Shown: positions 53,972 through 62,164 of the stretch, piece after piece
Layout of the letters: each line of letters begins with the position of its first letter
Numbering within the stretch: position 1 is the stretch's first letter
Assembly: GCF_003482105.1 (NCBI RefSeq)
Contig: NZ_QULM01000001.1
Span: 992,001 to 1,056,000, forward strand
Length of the DNA stretch: 64,000 nucleotides
DNA from: Coprococcus sp. OM04-5BH
Lineage (GTDB): Bacteria; Bacillota; Clostridia; Lachnospirales; Lachnospiraceae
Direction of reading: 5' to 3'
Translations under genes and position numbers: made by a program
Notes under the pieces: model-generated
Told to the model about the DNA's origin: nothing
Database searches by the model: none
The model's input: only the letters and a program-made list of their open reading frames with translations

Positions 53972-55060
53972 ATGCCTATTAAGATTGTTCGAAACGATAT
54001 AACAAGAATGACAACAGAAGCAATAGTCAATACTGCCAATAAATATCCGATGGCAGGCAGTGGATGTGACAGCGCGATATATATGGCGGCGGGCTATGAC
54101 GAACTTCTGAAATATCGTAAGGAAAAGATAGGTGTTGTTCCTGAGGGGGAAGTATTTATTACTCCGGGATTTGCCCTTCCTGCAAAATATATTATCCACG
54201 CAGTAAGCCCGACGTATGTTGACGGCGGCAGAGATGAAGAGAAAAAACTGCGGAGCTGTTACAGAAAAAGCCTAAAACTTGCGTACAAATATGGCGTGGC
54301 TTCAATATCATTCCCGTTAATATCAACCGGATCACTTGGGTATCCAAGAGAAGAAGCAATGAGGATAGCCGTTGACGAGATAAATTCATTTATCATGAAG
54401 AACGATATGGCCGTATATCTGGTGGTATTTGACCATGAGTCCACGGAGCTTGGAGAGAAGATAGCCGGTGGCCTTGAGGCATATATTGACGCTGTGTATG
54501 TTGGGGAGCAGAGCTATAAAGAGTATGGCATGAATCCGATGCGTGGCACTGTTATCGGGTGCCCGGACGGACATACAGGGACTATACAGACGGCGAGACT
54601 TGATGAGCCTGAGATGTCAGACCATGTAAATCAATCGGTGAAAGCGGCTGTGTCATCGGATATATGTGAAGTATTTGAAGAGGCTCATGAAGAGCGTCTG
54701 GAAGAAAGAATGAAACATATATCAGACACATTTTCAGAGTATCTGCTGTTTCTTATAAGTAATAAAAATATGACGAATTCAGAAGTGTGGAAGCGGGCTA
54801 TAGTGGACAAGAAGGTGTTCTCCAAGATAAAGAATAACCGTGGATATCATCCGCAGAAACTTACGGCATTGTGTCTGTGTGTTGGTGCAAGACTCAATCT
54901 TGATGAGACAAGAGATCTGTTAGCGAGAGCCGGTTACGCATTGTCACCTTGTGATAAGACAGATATTATATTTTCATATTTTATTGAAAATGGTATATAC
55001 GACATGATCGAGCTCGACATCCAGTTGGAAGAACATGGACTCCCATGTATTATTTCGTGA
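53972..55060 (+). CDS. Macro domain protein with C-terminal helical domain
   Basis: A 362-residue protein. Residues 1 to about 165 are a macro domain that binds ADP-ribose: IKIVRNDITRMTTEAIVNTA, ANKYPMAGSGCDSAIYMAAG and the loop FPLISTGSLGYPREEA. Members remove ADP-ribose from proteins or nucleic acids, or cleave O-acetyl-ADP-ribose. The C-terminal 130 residues (EYLLFLISNKNMTNSEVWKR to LARAGYALSPCDKTDIIFSY) are helical and resemble a Cro/XRE-like fold found fused to macro domains in Clostridia. AGGAGG lies 8 bp before the ATG. It precedes a vWA gene and sits 6 kb from an ADP-ribosyltransferase-like DUF3990 gene. Confidence 0.88.
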   Translation: MPIKIVRNDITRMTTEAIVNTANKYPMAGSGCDSAIYMAAGYDELLKYRKEKIGVVPEGEVFITPGFALPAKYIIHAVSPTYVDGGRDEEKKLRSCYRKSLKLAYKYGVASISFPLISTGSLGYPREEAMRIAVDEINSFIMKNDMAVYLVVFDHESTELGEKIAGGLEAYIDAVYVGEQSYKEYGMNPMRGTVIGCPDGHTGTIQTARLDEPEMSDHVNQSVKAAVSSDICEVFEEAHEERLEERMKHISDTFSEYLLFLISNKNMTNSEVWKRAIVDKKVFSKIKNNRGYHPQKLTALCLCVGARLNLDETRDLLARAGYALSPCDKTDIIFSYFIENGIYDMIELDIQLEEHGLPCIIS

Positions 55061-55085
55061 CAATACACGAAACATAGGAAAGGGT

Positions 55086-55315
55086 GCCGTCACTTTGTGA
55101 GCCGTGTCAATAGATGGGATGACCATCATATGAGAAGTAAACAGATAAGAATTTGAATTGAAAAAGTTATGCATATGCAGGCGGTCGCTTTCAGGGCGAC
55201 CGTTTTTTTAATGCCTTTGATTATAATAAGTCCAACAAATAAAAAATGTTATGGAAAGTGTCAAGTGACACATGAGAAAGGAAAGCACGCCATCACTTTG
55301 TGAGCCGTGCCAATA
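55086..55315 (+). repeat. Direct repeat with TCAC-TTT-GTGA palindrome (two copies)
   Basis: GCCGTCACTTTGTGAGCCGT-GTCAATA at 55086-55112 and GCCATCACTTTGTGAGCCGT-GCCAATA at 55289-55315, 24 or more of 27 matching. Each contains the palindrome TCACTTTGTGA. A third palindrome GTGTCAAGTGACAC lies at 55258-55271, and a terminator lies between the copies. The second copy is 17 bp before the vWA gene. Confidence 0.75.
55181..55209 (+). terminator. Terminator after macro-domain gene
   Basis: GCGGTCGC / GGGCGACCG stem with a seven-T tail. Confidence 0.85.
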
Positions 55316-55331
55316 ATAGGAGGATATAATT

Positions 55332-55997
55332 ATGAGAAAAGGTTTAACAGAGGTAGTATTTATTTTGGACAGAAGCGGCTCCATGTCAGGTCTTGAGTCT
55401 GACACAATAGGAGGATTTAACTCCATGATCAGCAAACAAAAGAAAGAGGATGGAGAGGCTGTCATATCTACAGTGTTGTTTGATGACCAGCAGGAGGTGG
55501 TCTATGACAGGCAGCCGGTGAAGATGGTAGAGCCTATGACAGACAGGCAGTACTATGTCAGAGGCTGCACCGCATTGCTTGACGCCATAGGTGGAGCCAT
55601 ACATCATATCGGCAATGTACACAAGTACGCCAGAGAAGAGGACAGACCGGAGAAGACCATGTTCATTATAACCACTGACGGAATGGAAAATGCCAGCCGG
55701 TTTTATACTTATGACAGAGTAAAATACATGGTGGAGAGACAGAAGGAAAAATATGGATGGGAATTTCTGTTCTTAGGGGCAAATATTGACGCAATATCGG
55801 TTGCAGCACGATTTGGAATAAATGCAGACAGAGCCATAAATTATGAGTGTGACCAGGTTGGCACCAGTCTTAATTATCAGGTTATGTCAGAAACCATAAC
55901 AGCATTAAGGCGTGCAAAAAATAAGGAGGATTTAGATCAGGCAGTATGCAAATGCACAGCCCCCATAAGAGAGGATTACGAGAGAAGGCATAAGTGA
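55332..55997 (+). CDS. von Willebrand factor A domain protein
   Basis: A 221-residue single vWA domain. The metal-ion-dependent adhesion site is complete: VVFILDRSGSMSGLES (DxSxS), a Thr in RGCTALLDAIGGAI and Asp in MFIITTDGMENASR. It has no signal peptide, so it is intracellular, where such proteins usually pair with AAA+ ATPases or act as co-chaperone-like modules; no such ATPase is adjacent. AGGAGG lies 10 bp before the ATG. It follows the macro-domain gene on the same strand after a terminator and the TCAC-TTT-GTGA repeat. Confidence 0.88.
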   Translation: MRKGLTEVVFILDRSGSMSGLESDTIGGFNSMISKQKKEDGEAVISTVLFDDQQEVVYDRQPVKMVEPMTDRQYYVRGCTALLDAIGGAIHHIGNVHKYAREEDRPEKTMFIITTDGMENASRFYTYDRVKYMVERQKEKYGWEFLFLGANIDAISVAARFGINADRAINYECDQVGTSLNYQVMSETITALRRAKNKEDLDQAVCKCTAPIREDYERRHK

Positions 55998-56145
55998 ATC
56001 GGGATTTCACCATTTGCCCTAATGTGATATATTATTGTATAATATATTAAAATACTTACAGCCTTAAATGCATGTAGTGCATATATTATGATGGTGTATA
56101 CAAGGCTGATAACACGGACTGCTGTCCGGATGATCGAGGTGTAAA

Positions 56146-56376
56146 ATGGGATATTTAATCAGTGAAACCACAAAGGAAGAAAGAGAGAAGATAGTTGCGG
56201 ACTCCCTCGGATATATTGAGGCAAATTGCGATGGCTGCATGGCTGGACTGGCTGAAATGTATCAGGAGTATATCGATGGCAAGAAAGAACTTCGTGAAAT
56301 AAATATGGAGTTCAATGCCAGATACGTTAAGGACGACGACATGCCGGGAAGATCAGGTTGTGGCTATGCCAGATGA
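56146..56376 (+). CDS. Hypothetical protein, conserved small Cys-containing
   Basis: A 76-residue soluble protein: MGYLISETTKEEREKIVADS, LGYIEANCDGCMAGLAEMYQ, EYIDGKKELREINMEFNARY, ending PGRSGCGYAR. The CDGC motif and the ELREINMEFNARY helix look conserved, and I have seen similar proteins in Lachnospiraceae, but no function is known. CGAGGTG precedes the ATG. It lies between the vWA and YunG-like genes in the same orientation. Confidence 0.6.
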   Translation: MGYLISETTKEEREKIVADSLGYIEANCDGCMAGLAEMYQEYIDGKKELREINMEFNARYVKDDDMPGRSGCGYAR

Positions 56377-56443
56377 TCACAAATAGTGAAATAATAGTGA
56401 AAAAATAATGGAATTATAATGGACGGATGGATGGAAGACTATT

Positions 56444-56884
56444 ATGAAAAAATACAATTTCTGGGGCTTTGAGCATGCAGATGTTCATGCGGTAAATGAT
56501 GAATATAAAGGGATAGACACACCCTATGACCTTTACGACGCATTGTCAGAGATCTGGTGTGCTAAGACCTGTGCACCGAGAATGAGACAGAACTGGACAA
56601 AGGAAAATAAGACATTGGGACAGTGCTCCATCACAGCCTTTCTGGCACAGGACATATTTGGCGGAAAGGTATATGGTATCTTGAGACCCGGTGGAAATTA
56701 TCATTGCTACAATGTGGTGGGAGATCAGAGCTTTGATCTTACCAGTGAACAGTTCGGGGATGAAGTACTTGATTACGAGAACAACCCGGAGCAGTTCAGG
56801 GAGGTTCACTTCGCCAAGGAAGAGAAAAGACTGAGGTATGAGCATCTTAAGGCGGAGTTGAAGAAGAAAACAGAAGGCAAATAG
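56444..56884 (+). CDS. YunG-like protein
   Basis: A 146-residue soluble protein resembling the YunG family: LYDALSEIWCAKTCAPRMRQ, then QCSITAFLAQDIFGGKVYGI with a conserved Gln-Cys pair, HCYNVVGDQSFDLTSEQFGD with His, and a basic helical tail. The Cys/His/Asp order suggests a papain-like or transglutaminase-like fold, but this is inference and no activity is known. There is no strong ribosome-binding site. It is 25 bp before hsdM and may be co-transcribed with it. Confidence 0.7.
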   Translation: MKKYNFWGFEHADVHAVNDEYKGIDTPYDLYDALSEIWCAKTCAPRMRQNWTKENKTLGQCSITAFLAQDIFGGKVYGILRPGGNYHCYNVVGDQSFDLTSEQFGDEVLDYENNPEQFREVHFAKEEKRLRYEHLKAELKKKTEGK

Positions 56885-56909
56885 ATACGGTTCAGGGAGG
56901 AAACTACAA

Positions 56910-58508
56910 ATGGCAGAACTGGAAAACAGCAAAGATTTAATAAGTGTATTATGGAGTGGGGCAGATATACTCAGGTCCAAGATGGATGCAAATGAATATA
57001 AAAATTATCTGTTGGGAATAGTTTTTTATAAATATTTGTCGGATTCATTTCTTATCAAAGCGTATGATCTTCTTTATGATGAGAAGCCGGAGACTATGAA
57101 AGCCGCTTTAGAGGCATACAAGGAAGCTCTTGAGGATGAAAGTGCAGCAGAATTAAATGAACAGATAAAGGAAGAGATTTCTTATGTGATTGAGCCTGAG
57201 CTTACATATACATCATTTGCTGAGAAGGCAAGAAATAACTGCTTTAATCGTGAGGAGCTCCAGAAAGCATTTAACAATATTGAACAGAGCGACGCATTAT
57301 TTGCCGATCTGTTCACGGATATAGATCTGTATTCTAACAGACTTGGCGCAGGGGATCAAAAGCAGAGCGATACAATATCAAGTCTTATAAAGGAAATAGA
57401 TAAGGCAGATCTTCTTAATTCTGATTCAGATGTCCTTGGAAATGCTTATGAGTATCTTATAGGACAATTCGCGTCAGAAACAGGTAAGAAAGCCGGAGAA
57501 TTCTATACACCTCAGGCAGTATCAAAGATATTGACCAAGATAGCGATAGCAGGTCAGGAGGATATGAGAGGACTTTCAGTTTATGATCCATGTATGGGTT
57601 CAGGTTCCCTGCTGTTAAATGCAAAGAAATATTCAAAGGAGCCTTCATACATCAGATATTATGGTCAGGAATTGAATACATCTACATTTAACCTTGCAAG
57701 AATGAATATGTTTCTGCATGGAATTTCACCGGAGAACCAGAAACTGCGTAACGGCGATACTCTTGATGGAGACTGGCCTACAGGTGAAGAGACAGATTTT
57801 AACATGGTACTTATGAATCCACCATATTCAGCAAAATGGAGTGCGGCGGCAGGCTTCCTTCAGGATGAGAGATTCAGTGATTACGGAGTTCTTGCACCAA
57901 AATCAAAGGCTGATTATGCTTTTCTTCTTCATGGTCTGTATCATTTGAAGAATAATGGAACCATGGCGATCGTACTGCCTCATGGAGTATTATTCAGAGG
58001 TGCAGCAGAGGGAAAGATAAGAGAAAAGCTATTACGTTCAGGTAATATATATGCAGTGATTGGATTGCCTGCAAATCTTTTCTTCAATACATCAATTCCT
58101 ACCTGTATCATTGTGTTGAAGAAGCACAGAGATGGACGAGACGTTCTGTTCATAGATGCATCAAAGAAATTCGAAAAGGGTAAAAAGCAGAACACCATGA
58201 CTGATGAACATATTGAGTCGGTTCTTAGTCTGTACAGCAAGAGAGAAACTGTGGAAAAGGAATCATACCTTGCAAGTTTTGAAGACATTGAGAAAAATGA
58301 CTTCAATCTTAATATCCCAAGATATGTAGACAACTTCGAACAGGAAGAAGAGGTGGACTTAAAGGCACTTCTTGATGAGATGGAGCAGACAGATAAAGAG
58401 ATTGCAAATGTCGAAAGCGAGTTCGTATCTCAGTTAAAGGAACTCACTTCCTCTGATGAAGACATAATGGCATCTTTAAAACGATACATTGAGATGATGG
58501 AGGGGTGA
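56910..58508 (+). CDS. hsdM: Type I restriction-modification methyltransferase subunit
   Basis: A 532-residue N6-adenine methyltransferase subunit. The N-terminal helical domain (SKDLISVLWSGADILRSKMD) is followed by the catalytic domain: FYTPQAVSKILTKIA, S-adenosylmethionine motif I VYDPCMGSGSLLLNAKKY, motif IV NMVLMNPPYSAKW (NPPY) and FLLHGLYHLKNNGTMAIVLP. A C-terminal coiled segment (LLDEMEQTDKEIANVESEF) contacts HsdS. With HsdS it methylates the target site; with HsdR it forms the restriction complex. CAGGGAGG precedes the ATG. It ends at 58508 with hsdS starting 6 bp later. Confidence 0.95.
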   Translation: MAELENSKDLISVLWSGADILRSKMDANEYKNYLLGIVFYKYLSDSFLIKAYDLLYDEKPETMKAALEAYKEALEDESAAELNEQIKEEISYVIEPELTYTSFAEKARNNCFNREELQKAFNNIEQSDALFADLFTDIDLYSNRLGAGDQKQSDTISSLIKEIDKADLLNSDSDVLGNAYEYLIGQFASETGKKAGEFYTPQAVSKILTKIAIAGQEDMRGLSVYDPCMGSGSLLLNAKKYSKEPSYIRYYGQELNTSTFNLARMNMFLHGISPENQKLRNGDTLDGDWPTGEETDFNMVLMNPPYSAKWSAAAGFLQDERFSDYGVLAPKSKADYAFLLHGLYHLKNNGTMAIVLPHGVLFRGAAEGKIREKLLRSGNIYAVIGLPANLFFNTSIPTCIIVLKKHRDGRDVLFIDASKKFEKGKKQNTMTDEHIESVLSLYSKRETVEKESYLASFEDIEKNDFNLNIPRYVDNFEQEEEVDLKALLDEMEQTDKEIANVESEFVSQLKELTSSDEDIMASLKRYIEMMEG

Positions 58509-58513
58509 CATTT

Positions 58514-59725
58514 ATGGCAAAACCAAAGATTAGATTTAAAGGTTACACTAACGATTGGGAACAGCGTAAGCTGGGGGATATATATGGTTCGATTGGAAAT
58601 GCATTCGTAGGAACAGCTACTCCGTACTATGCAGAACATGGACATTTTTATTTGGAATCTAACAATGTAAAAGACGGACAGATAAATCATAACGCTGAAA
58701 TTTTCATAAATGATGAATTTTATGAAAAGCAAAAAGATAAATGGCTACATACCGGAGATATGGTTATGGTTCAGTCAGGGCATGTTGGACATGCAGCTGT
58801 AATCCCTGAAGAATTGGACAATACAGCGGCTCATGCCTTAATCATGTTCAGAAATCCCAAAGAAGAAATTGAACCTTACTTTTTGAATTATGAATATCAG
58901 ACTGATAAAGCCAAAAAGCAAATTGAGAACATTACTACTGGTAATACCATAAAACATATCCTTGCATCTGATATGCAGGAATTTGTAGTTGATATTCCAA
59001 AATATGAAGAACAGAAAGTGATTGCGAGCTATTTTTGCAACTTCGACCACCTGATCACTCTTCACCAGCGAAAGTGTGATCAGGCAAAGAAGTTAAAAAA
59101 ATATATGCTTCAAAAGATGTTTCCAAAAAATAACGGAAGTGTTCCTGAAATTAGATTTGAGGGATTTTCTAACGATTGGGAACAGCGTAAGTTGGGGGAA
59201 CTTTACAAAAAGTCAAGTGAAAAGAATGATGGTAGCATCAGCATGGATAGAAATATTACCGTTGCAACAATGCAATTCAAAGAAGATGTTAAAGTATCAA
59301 CGGAAGATTATTTAAAAACATATTATACGTTTAATATTGGTGATATTGCTTTTGAAGGACATCAGAGTAAAGAATATCGTTTTGGCCGCTTTGTAGAAAA
59401 TGATATTGGAAACGGCATTGTTTCTCATATATTCGCGGTTTTTAGACCTATCGTAGATTACGATTTACAGTTTTGGAAATATGCTATTAATAATGAGAGT
59501 CTCATGCAAAGAGTTCTTTCAAGGTCAACAAAAGCGTCTACTATGATGCACGATTTGGTTACGGACGATTTTCTTGAACAGAAATTTTTAGTCCCCAGTG
59601 TTAAAGAGCAGGAGCGGATTGGAATGTTTCTTTCCAACCTTGACAACCTCATCACTCTTCACCAGAAAAAGTGTGATCAGTTGAAGAATTTAAAGAAATT
59701 TATGTTGCAGAATATGTTTGTGTAA
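58514..59725 (+). CDS. hsdS: Type I restriction-modification specificity subunit (expressed copy)
   Basis: A 403-residue DNA-recognition subunit with two target-recognition domains. Each unit opens with DWEQRKLG and closes with a coiled helix of the type LITLHQxKCDQxKxLKKxML, the usual tandem layout. Half 1 spans DNA 58556-59068 and half 2 59177-59665. Each is bounded by the shared sequences TGGGAACAGCGTAAG and ATCACTCTTCACCAG, which also flank the silent copies at 61.6-62.7 kb, so domains can be exchanged. GGAGGGG 8 bp upstream selects ATG 58514 over GTG 58505. A GGAATTTAAGG array-like half-motif lies just after the stop. Confidence 0.93.
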   Translation: MAKPKIRFKGYTNDWEQRKLGDIYGSIGNAFVGTATPYYAEHGHFYLESNNVKDGQINHNAEIFINDEFYEKQKDKWLHTGDMVMVQSGHVGHAAVIPEELDNTAAHALIMFRNPKEEIEPYFLNYEYQTDKAKKQIENITTGNTIKHILASDMQEFVVDIPKYEEQKVIASYFCNFDHLITLHQRKCDQAKKLKKYMLQKMFPKNNGSVPEIRFEGFSNDWEQRKLGELYKKSSEKNDGSISMDRNITVATMQFKEDVKVSTEDYLKTYYTFNIGDIAFEGHQSKEYRFGRFVENDIGNGIVSHIFAVFRPIVDYDLQFWKYAINNESLMQRVLSRSTKASTMMHDLVTDDFLEQKFLVPSVKEQERIGMFLSNLDNLITLHQKKCDQLKNLKKFMLQNMFV

Positions 59726-59833
59726 GCAGAAAACGGAATTTAAGGGTAATATCATGTGATAATACGCTTAACAAGGGTGTTATATTGATTTTGGATGATG
59801 AAAAATCCGAATATAAAAGGAGATTTTGATTAT

Positions 59834-60292
59834 ATGGCGATGATGACTGTTTACCATGGGGGATATCAGGTGGTAGAAGATCCTGAAATACGTGTGGGGC
59901 GCAATACAAAAGACTTTGGAAATGGCTTTTACTGTACCATCATAAAGGAACAGGCGGAAAGATGGGCAAGAAGATACCAAACTAAAGTCGTGTCTGTATA
60001 TGATGTGCGATTAAATTCAAATTTGAATATTAAGGAATTTGCAAATATGTCAGAAGAATGGCTTGATTTTATTGTGTCATGCAGAAGTGGAAAAGATCAC
60101 GATTACGATGTGGTCATAGGAGCCATGGCAGACGACCAGATTTATAATTATGTATCGGACTATATAGATGGCTCTATTACAAGGGAGCAGTTCTGGGTAC
60201 TTGCAAAGTTTAAATATCCTACACATCAGATTGTATTCTGTACCGAAGCCGCATTAAAATGTCTTGAATATAGGGAATGTGAGGTGCTCTAA
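59834..60292 (+). CDS. DUF3990 domain protein (ADP-ribosyltransferase-like)
   Basis: A 152-residue protein with the DUF3990 pattern MTVYHGGYQVVEDPEIRVGR, TKDFGNGFYCTIIKEQAERW and a C-terminal HQIVFCTEAALKCLEY. The His-Gly-Gly, Gly-Arg, Asp-Phe-Gly-x-Gly-Phe-Tyr and aromatic positions resemble the NAD-binding core of ADP-ribosyltransferase folds, so a toxin-like activity is plausible. AAAGGAG lies 11 bp before ATG 59834; an earlier ATG at 59795 has no site. It overlaps the DUF3791 gene by 1 bp (TAATG), suggesting a two-gene unit. Confidence 0.8.
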   Translation: MAMMTVYHGGYQVVEDPEIRVGRNTKDFGNGFYCTIIKEQAERWARRYQTKVVSVYDVRLNSNLNIKEFANMSEEWLDFIVSCRSGKDHDYDVVIGAMADDQIYNYVSDYIDGSITREQFWVLAKFKYPTHQIVFCTEAALKCLEYRECEVL

Positions 60293-60753
60293 TGGTAGGT
60301 GAAGGAAGAGAAGATAAAAAAGATAATGACTTATTCTATCTATGTGGCTTGATAGATTATATGGCTAGAAAAACAAAAAATGAACGGTCGTATATTGTAA
60401 ATAAGCTTGGAAAGGAACGACTTGAGAAAATTTATGATCTTGCCGATGTCTATCATTGTGACAATATTGATAGAGTTAGTGAGGATTTCATAAAAGAGGC
60501 AGATATAAAAAATGGAACATTCGATAATGTTAATGAATGTGGCTATGCGATACCATCCCATTGGGATATAGGCAAGGTATACAAAAGACTTGTAAAGAAG
60601 GTTGCCGAGGAGGATGGGATTGATACGATATCTTCATTGATTAAGGTGTATAATTCTTTTATAAGTCCGAAGATTGATGATTATAATAGTAGCGTGTATT
60701 ATGAGAATCCATCATATATATACGAATCATACCGGGAAGGTTCGTTGCTGTAG
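60292..60753 (+). CDS. DUF3791-like partner protein
   Basis: A 153-residue acidic protein. The first part (LFYLCGLIDYMARKTKNERS, then YIVNKLGKERLEKIYDLADV) matches DUF3791, which is commonly encoded beside DUF3990 and is the likely antitoxin or regulator. The second part is a helical extension. The start codon shares bases with the DUF3990 stop. It is followed 40 bp later by a Fic gene on the same strand, all three inserted between hsdS and the silent hsdS copies. Confidence 0.7.
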   Translation: MVGEGREDKKDNDLFYLCGLIDYMARKTKNERSYIVNKLGKERLEKIYDLADVYHCDNIDRVSEDFIKEADIKNGTFDNVNECGYAIPSHWDIGKVYKRLVKKVAEEDGIDTISSLIKVYNSFISPKIDDYNSSVYYENPSYIYESYREGSLL

Positions 60754-60793
60754 AGGTGATAATGTTTGTGCTTGGAATCTAGGGAGGTACAAA

Positions 60794-61525
60794 ATGGTGA
60801 ATTTTAAGGAATGGTTAGTTGATCGGTTTGTTGTAGAACGAAAAAAGTTTGACAGATCAGGTGTGTATGCTTATACACAAAGGGCTATGGCATATAATTC
60901 TAATAAAATAGAGGGAAGTACCTTGACTCCGGAACAGACTGCATCATTGTTTGACAGCGGAACGTTACCGCAGAGTGATGATTATTATAGAGCTAAGGAT
61001 GTTGAGGAAATGAATGGACATTTCCTGATGTTTAATCGCATGATAGATACTTTGGATGAAGAGATATCCCAGAAACTTATTAAGCAATTTCATTTTGAAT
61101 TGAAGTCCGGGGTTTTTGAAGATCGAGCGAATGGCTATGCAATAGGAGACTATAAAAAAAGACCAAATATGATTGGAATGTATAAGACGGTTCATCCGAG
61201 CGAAGTGTCGGATAAAATGGAAGAGCTATTGGTATGGTATACAGAACGAGAAAAAAATTTAGCTACACTGGCCGAGTTTCATGCAAGATATGAGTCCATT
61301 CATCCATTTCAAGATGGAAACGGAAGAACGGGCAGAATGATTTTATTCAGGGAGTGCTTGAGGAGTGACTGTATATGTCCGTTTATTATACAGGATAGCA
61401 ATAGAATTCAGTATATTGAAGGCTTGAAGGAATATCGTGAAAAGGAAAAGGTAGATACACTGGTTAAGTTAATGGAAAAAGAGACCGAAGATTATTACCA
61501 ACAATGTAAGTACTTTATGGAATGA
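60794..61525 (+). CDS. Fic family protein (AMPylator-type)
   Basis: A 243-residue Fic-domain enzyme. The active-site motif ESIHPFQDGNGRTGRM (HPFxxGNGRTGR) is complete, so transfer of AMP or a similar group onto a protein is expected. An inhibitory-helix motif SNKIEGS (S-x-x-x-E-G) at about residues 37-43 lies N-terminal to the core, which would make it an intramolecularly inhibited, class II Fic protein. GGGAGG before ATG 60794 sets the start; a longer upstream frame overlaps DUF3791. It ends just before a bidirectional terminator. Confidence 0.9.
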   Translation: MVNFKEWLVDRFVVERKKFDRSGVYAYTQRAMAYNSNKIEGSTLTPEQTASLFDSGTLPQSDDYYRAKDVEEMNGHFLMFNRMIDTLDEEISQKLIKQFHFELKSGVFEDRANGYAIGDYKKRPNMIGMYKTVHPSEVSDKMEELLVWYTEREKNLATLAEFHARYESIHPFQDGNGRTGRMILFRECLRSDCICPFIIQDSNRIQYIEGLKEYREKEKVDTLVKLMEKETEDYYQQCKYFME

Positions 61526-61527
61526 CA

Positions 61528-61566
61528 GCCTAAAAAAGAGAGTTTTTAGAAACTCTCTTTTTTAGG
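61528..61566. terminator. Bidirectional terminator between fic and inverted hsdS copy
   Basis: GCCTAAAAAAGAGAGTTT paired perfectly with AAACTCTCTTTTTTAGGC. Symmetric, with A-runs and T-runs on both sides, so it can end transcription from either direction. Confidence 0.9.
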
Positions 61567-62164
61567 CTACAAAATTAAGCTTTTGGCGGAGAAGATGGGG
61601 TAATTTCGTAAAGTAAAACTTCCACTGGTGAAGAGTGATGAGGTGGTCGAGGTTCCGAAAATAGTTTGAAATCTGCTTTTGTTCTTCAACTAATGGAAAT
61701 AACATTTGTATTTCCATAAATTCGTTATAGCCAATATTTAATAGTCCATCCATCCTTGCACCAGATGATATTAATTTTCCCAATTCCCTATCTGGCAATT
61801 TTGTTGCAAAATAATATTCAAGAAAATCTGGACTTCCCTCTTCTACTTTGAAACTATGATAAACCCTTGGTACAAGCGCCTCTTTATAAGATTGTAATGA
61901 AAATACTGTCCCATATTTTGCAAGCTTTGAATTTCCATGATTATACGATAATTCTCCCTTATGAAGAAGGGTATAATTCTTTTGTTCTTTACCTGCAATA
62001 TTTCCTGAAAATCGATCTTCTTGATTCATCCAACCATTTGCAGCCGATATTGTCAGTGTTGGAAGATCCATCCTTCCATCATTTCCCTGAACTCTTGAAC
62101 ACACCTCACCTAACTTACGCTGTTCCCAAGCATATGTGAAAAAATGCTGTAGATTGCTTGGCAA
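61562..62164 (-). pseudogene. Silent hsdS half (inverted target-recognition domain)
   Basis: On the minus strand, 200 codons encode one target-recognition domain: WEQRKLGEVCSRVQGNDGRM at the start and ISNYFRNLDHLITLHQWKFY at the end, without the opening KIRFKG residues of a true HsdS start. Only one half is present (61625-62128 between the shared flanks, 504 bp). It shares no obvious TRD similarity with the two halves in the expressed gene, so it stores a different specificity. No ribosome-binding site. It faces the second silent half head-to-head. Confidence 0.85.
61613..61648 (-). repeat. 36-bp inverted repeat, left copy
   Basis: Perfect inverted match to 62701-62736 (core GACCACCTCATCACTC-TTCACCAG on the minus strand, continuing TGGAAGTTTTAC). 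The core also occurs in the expressed hsdS at 59044-59068 and 59646-59665. Confidence 0.9.
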
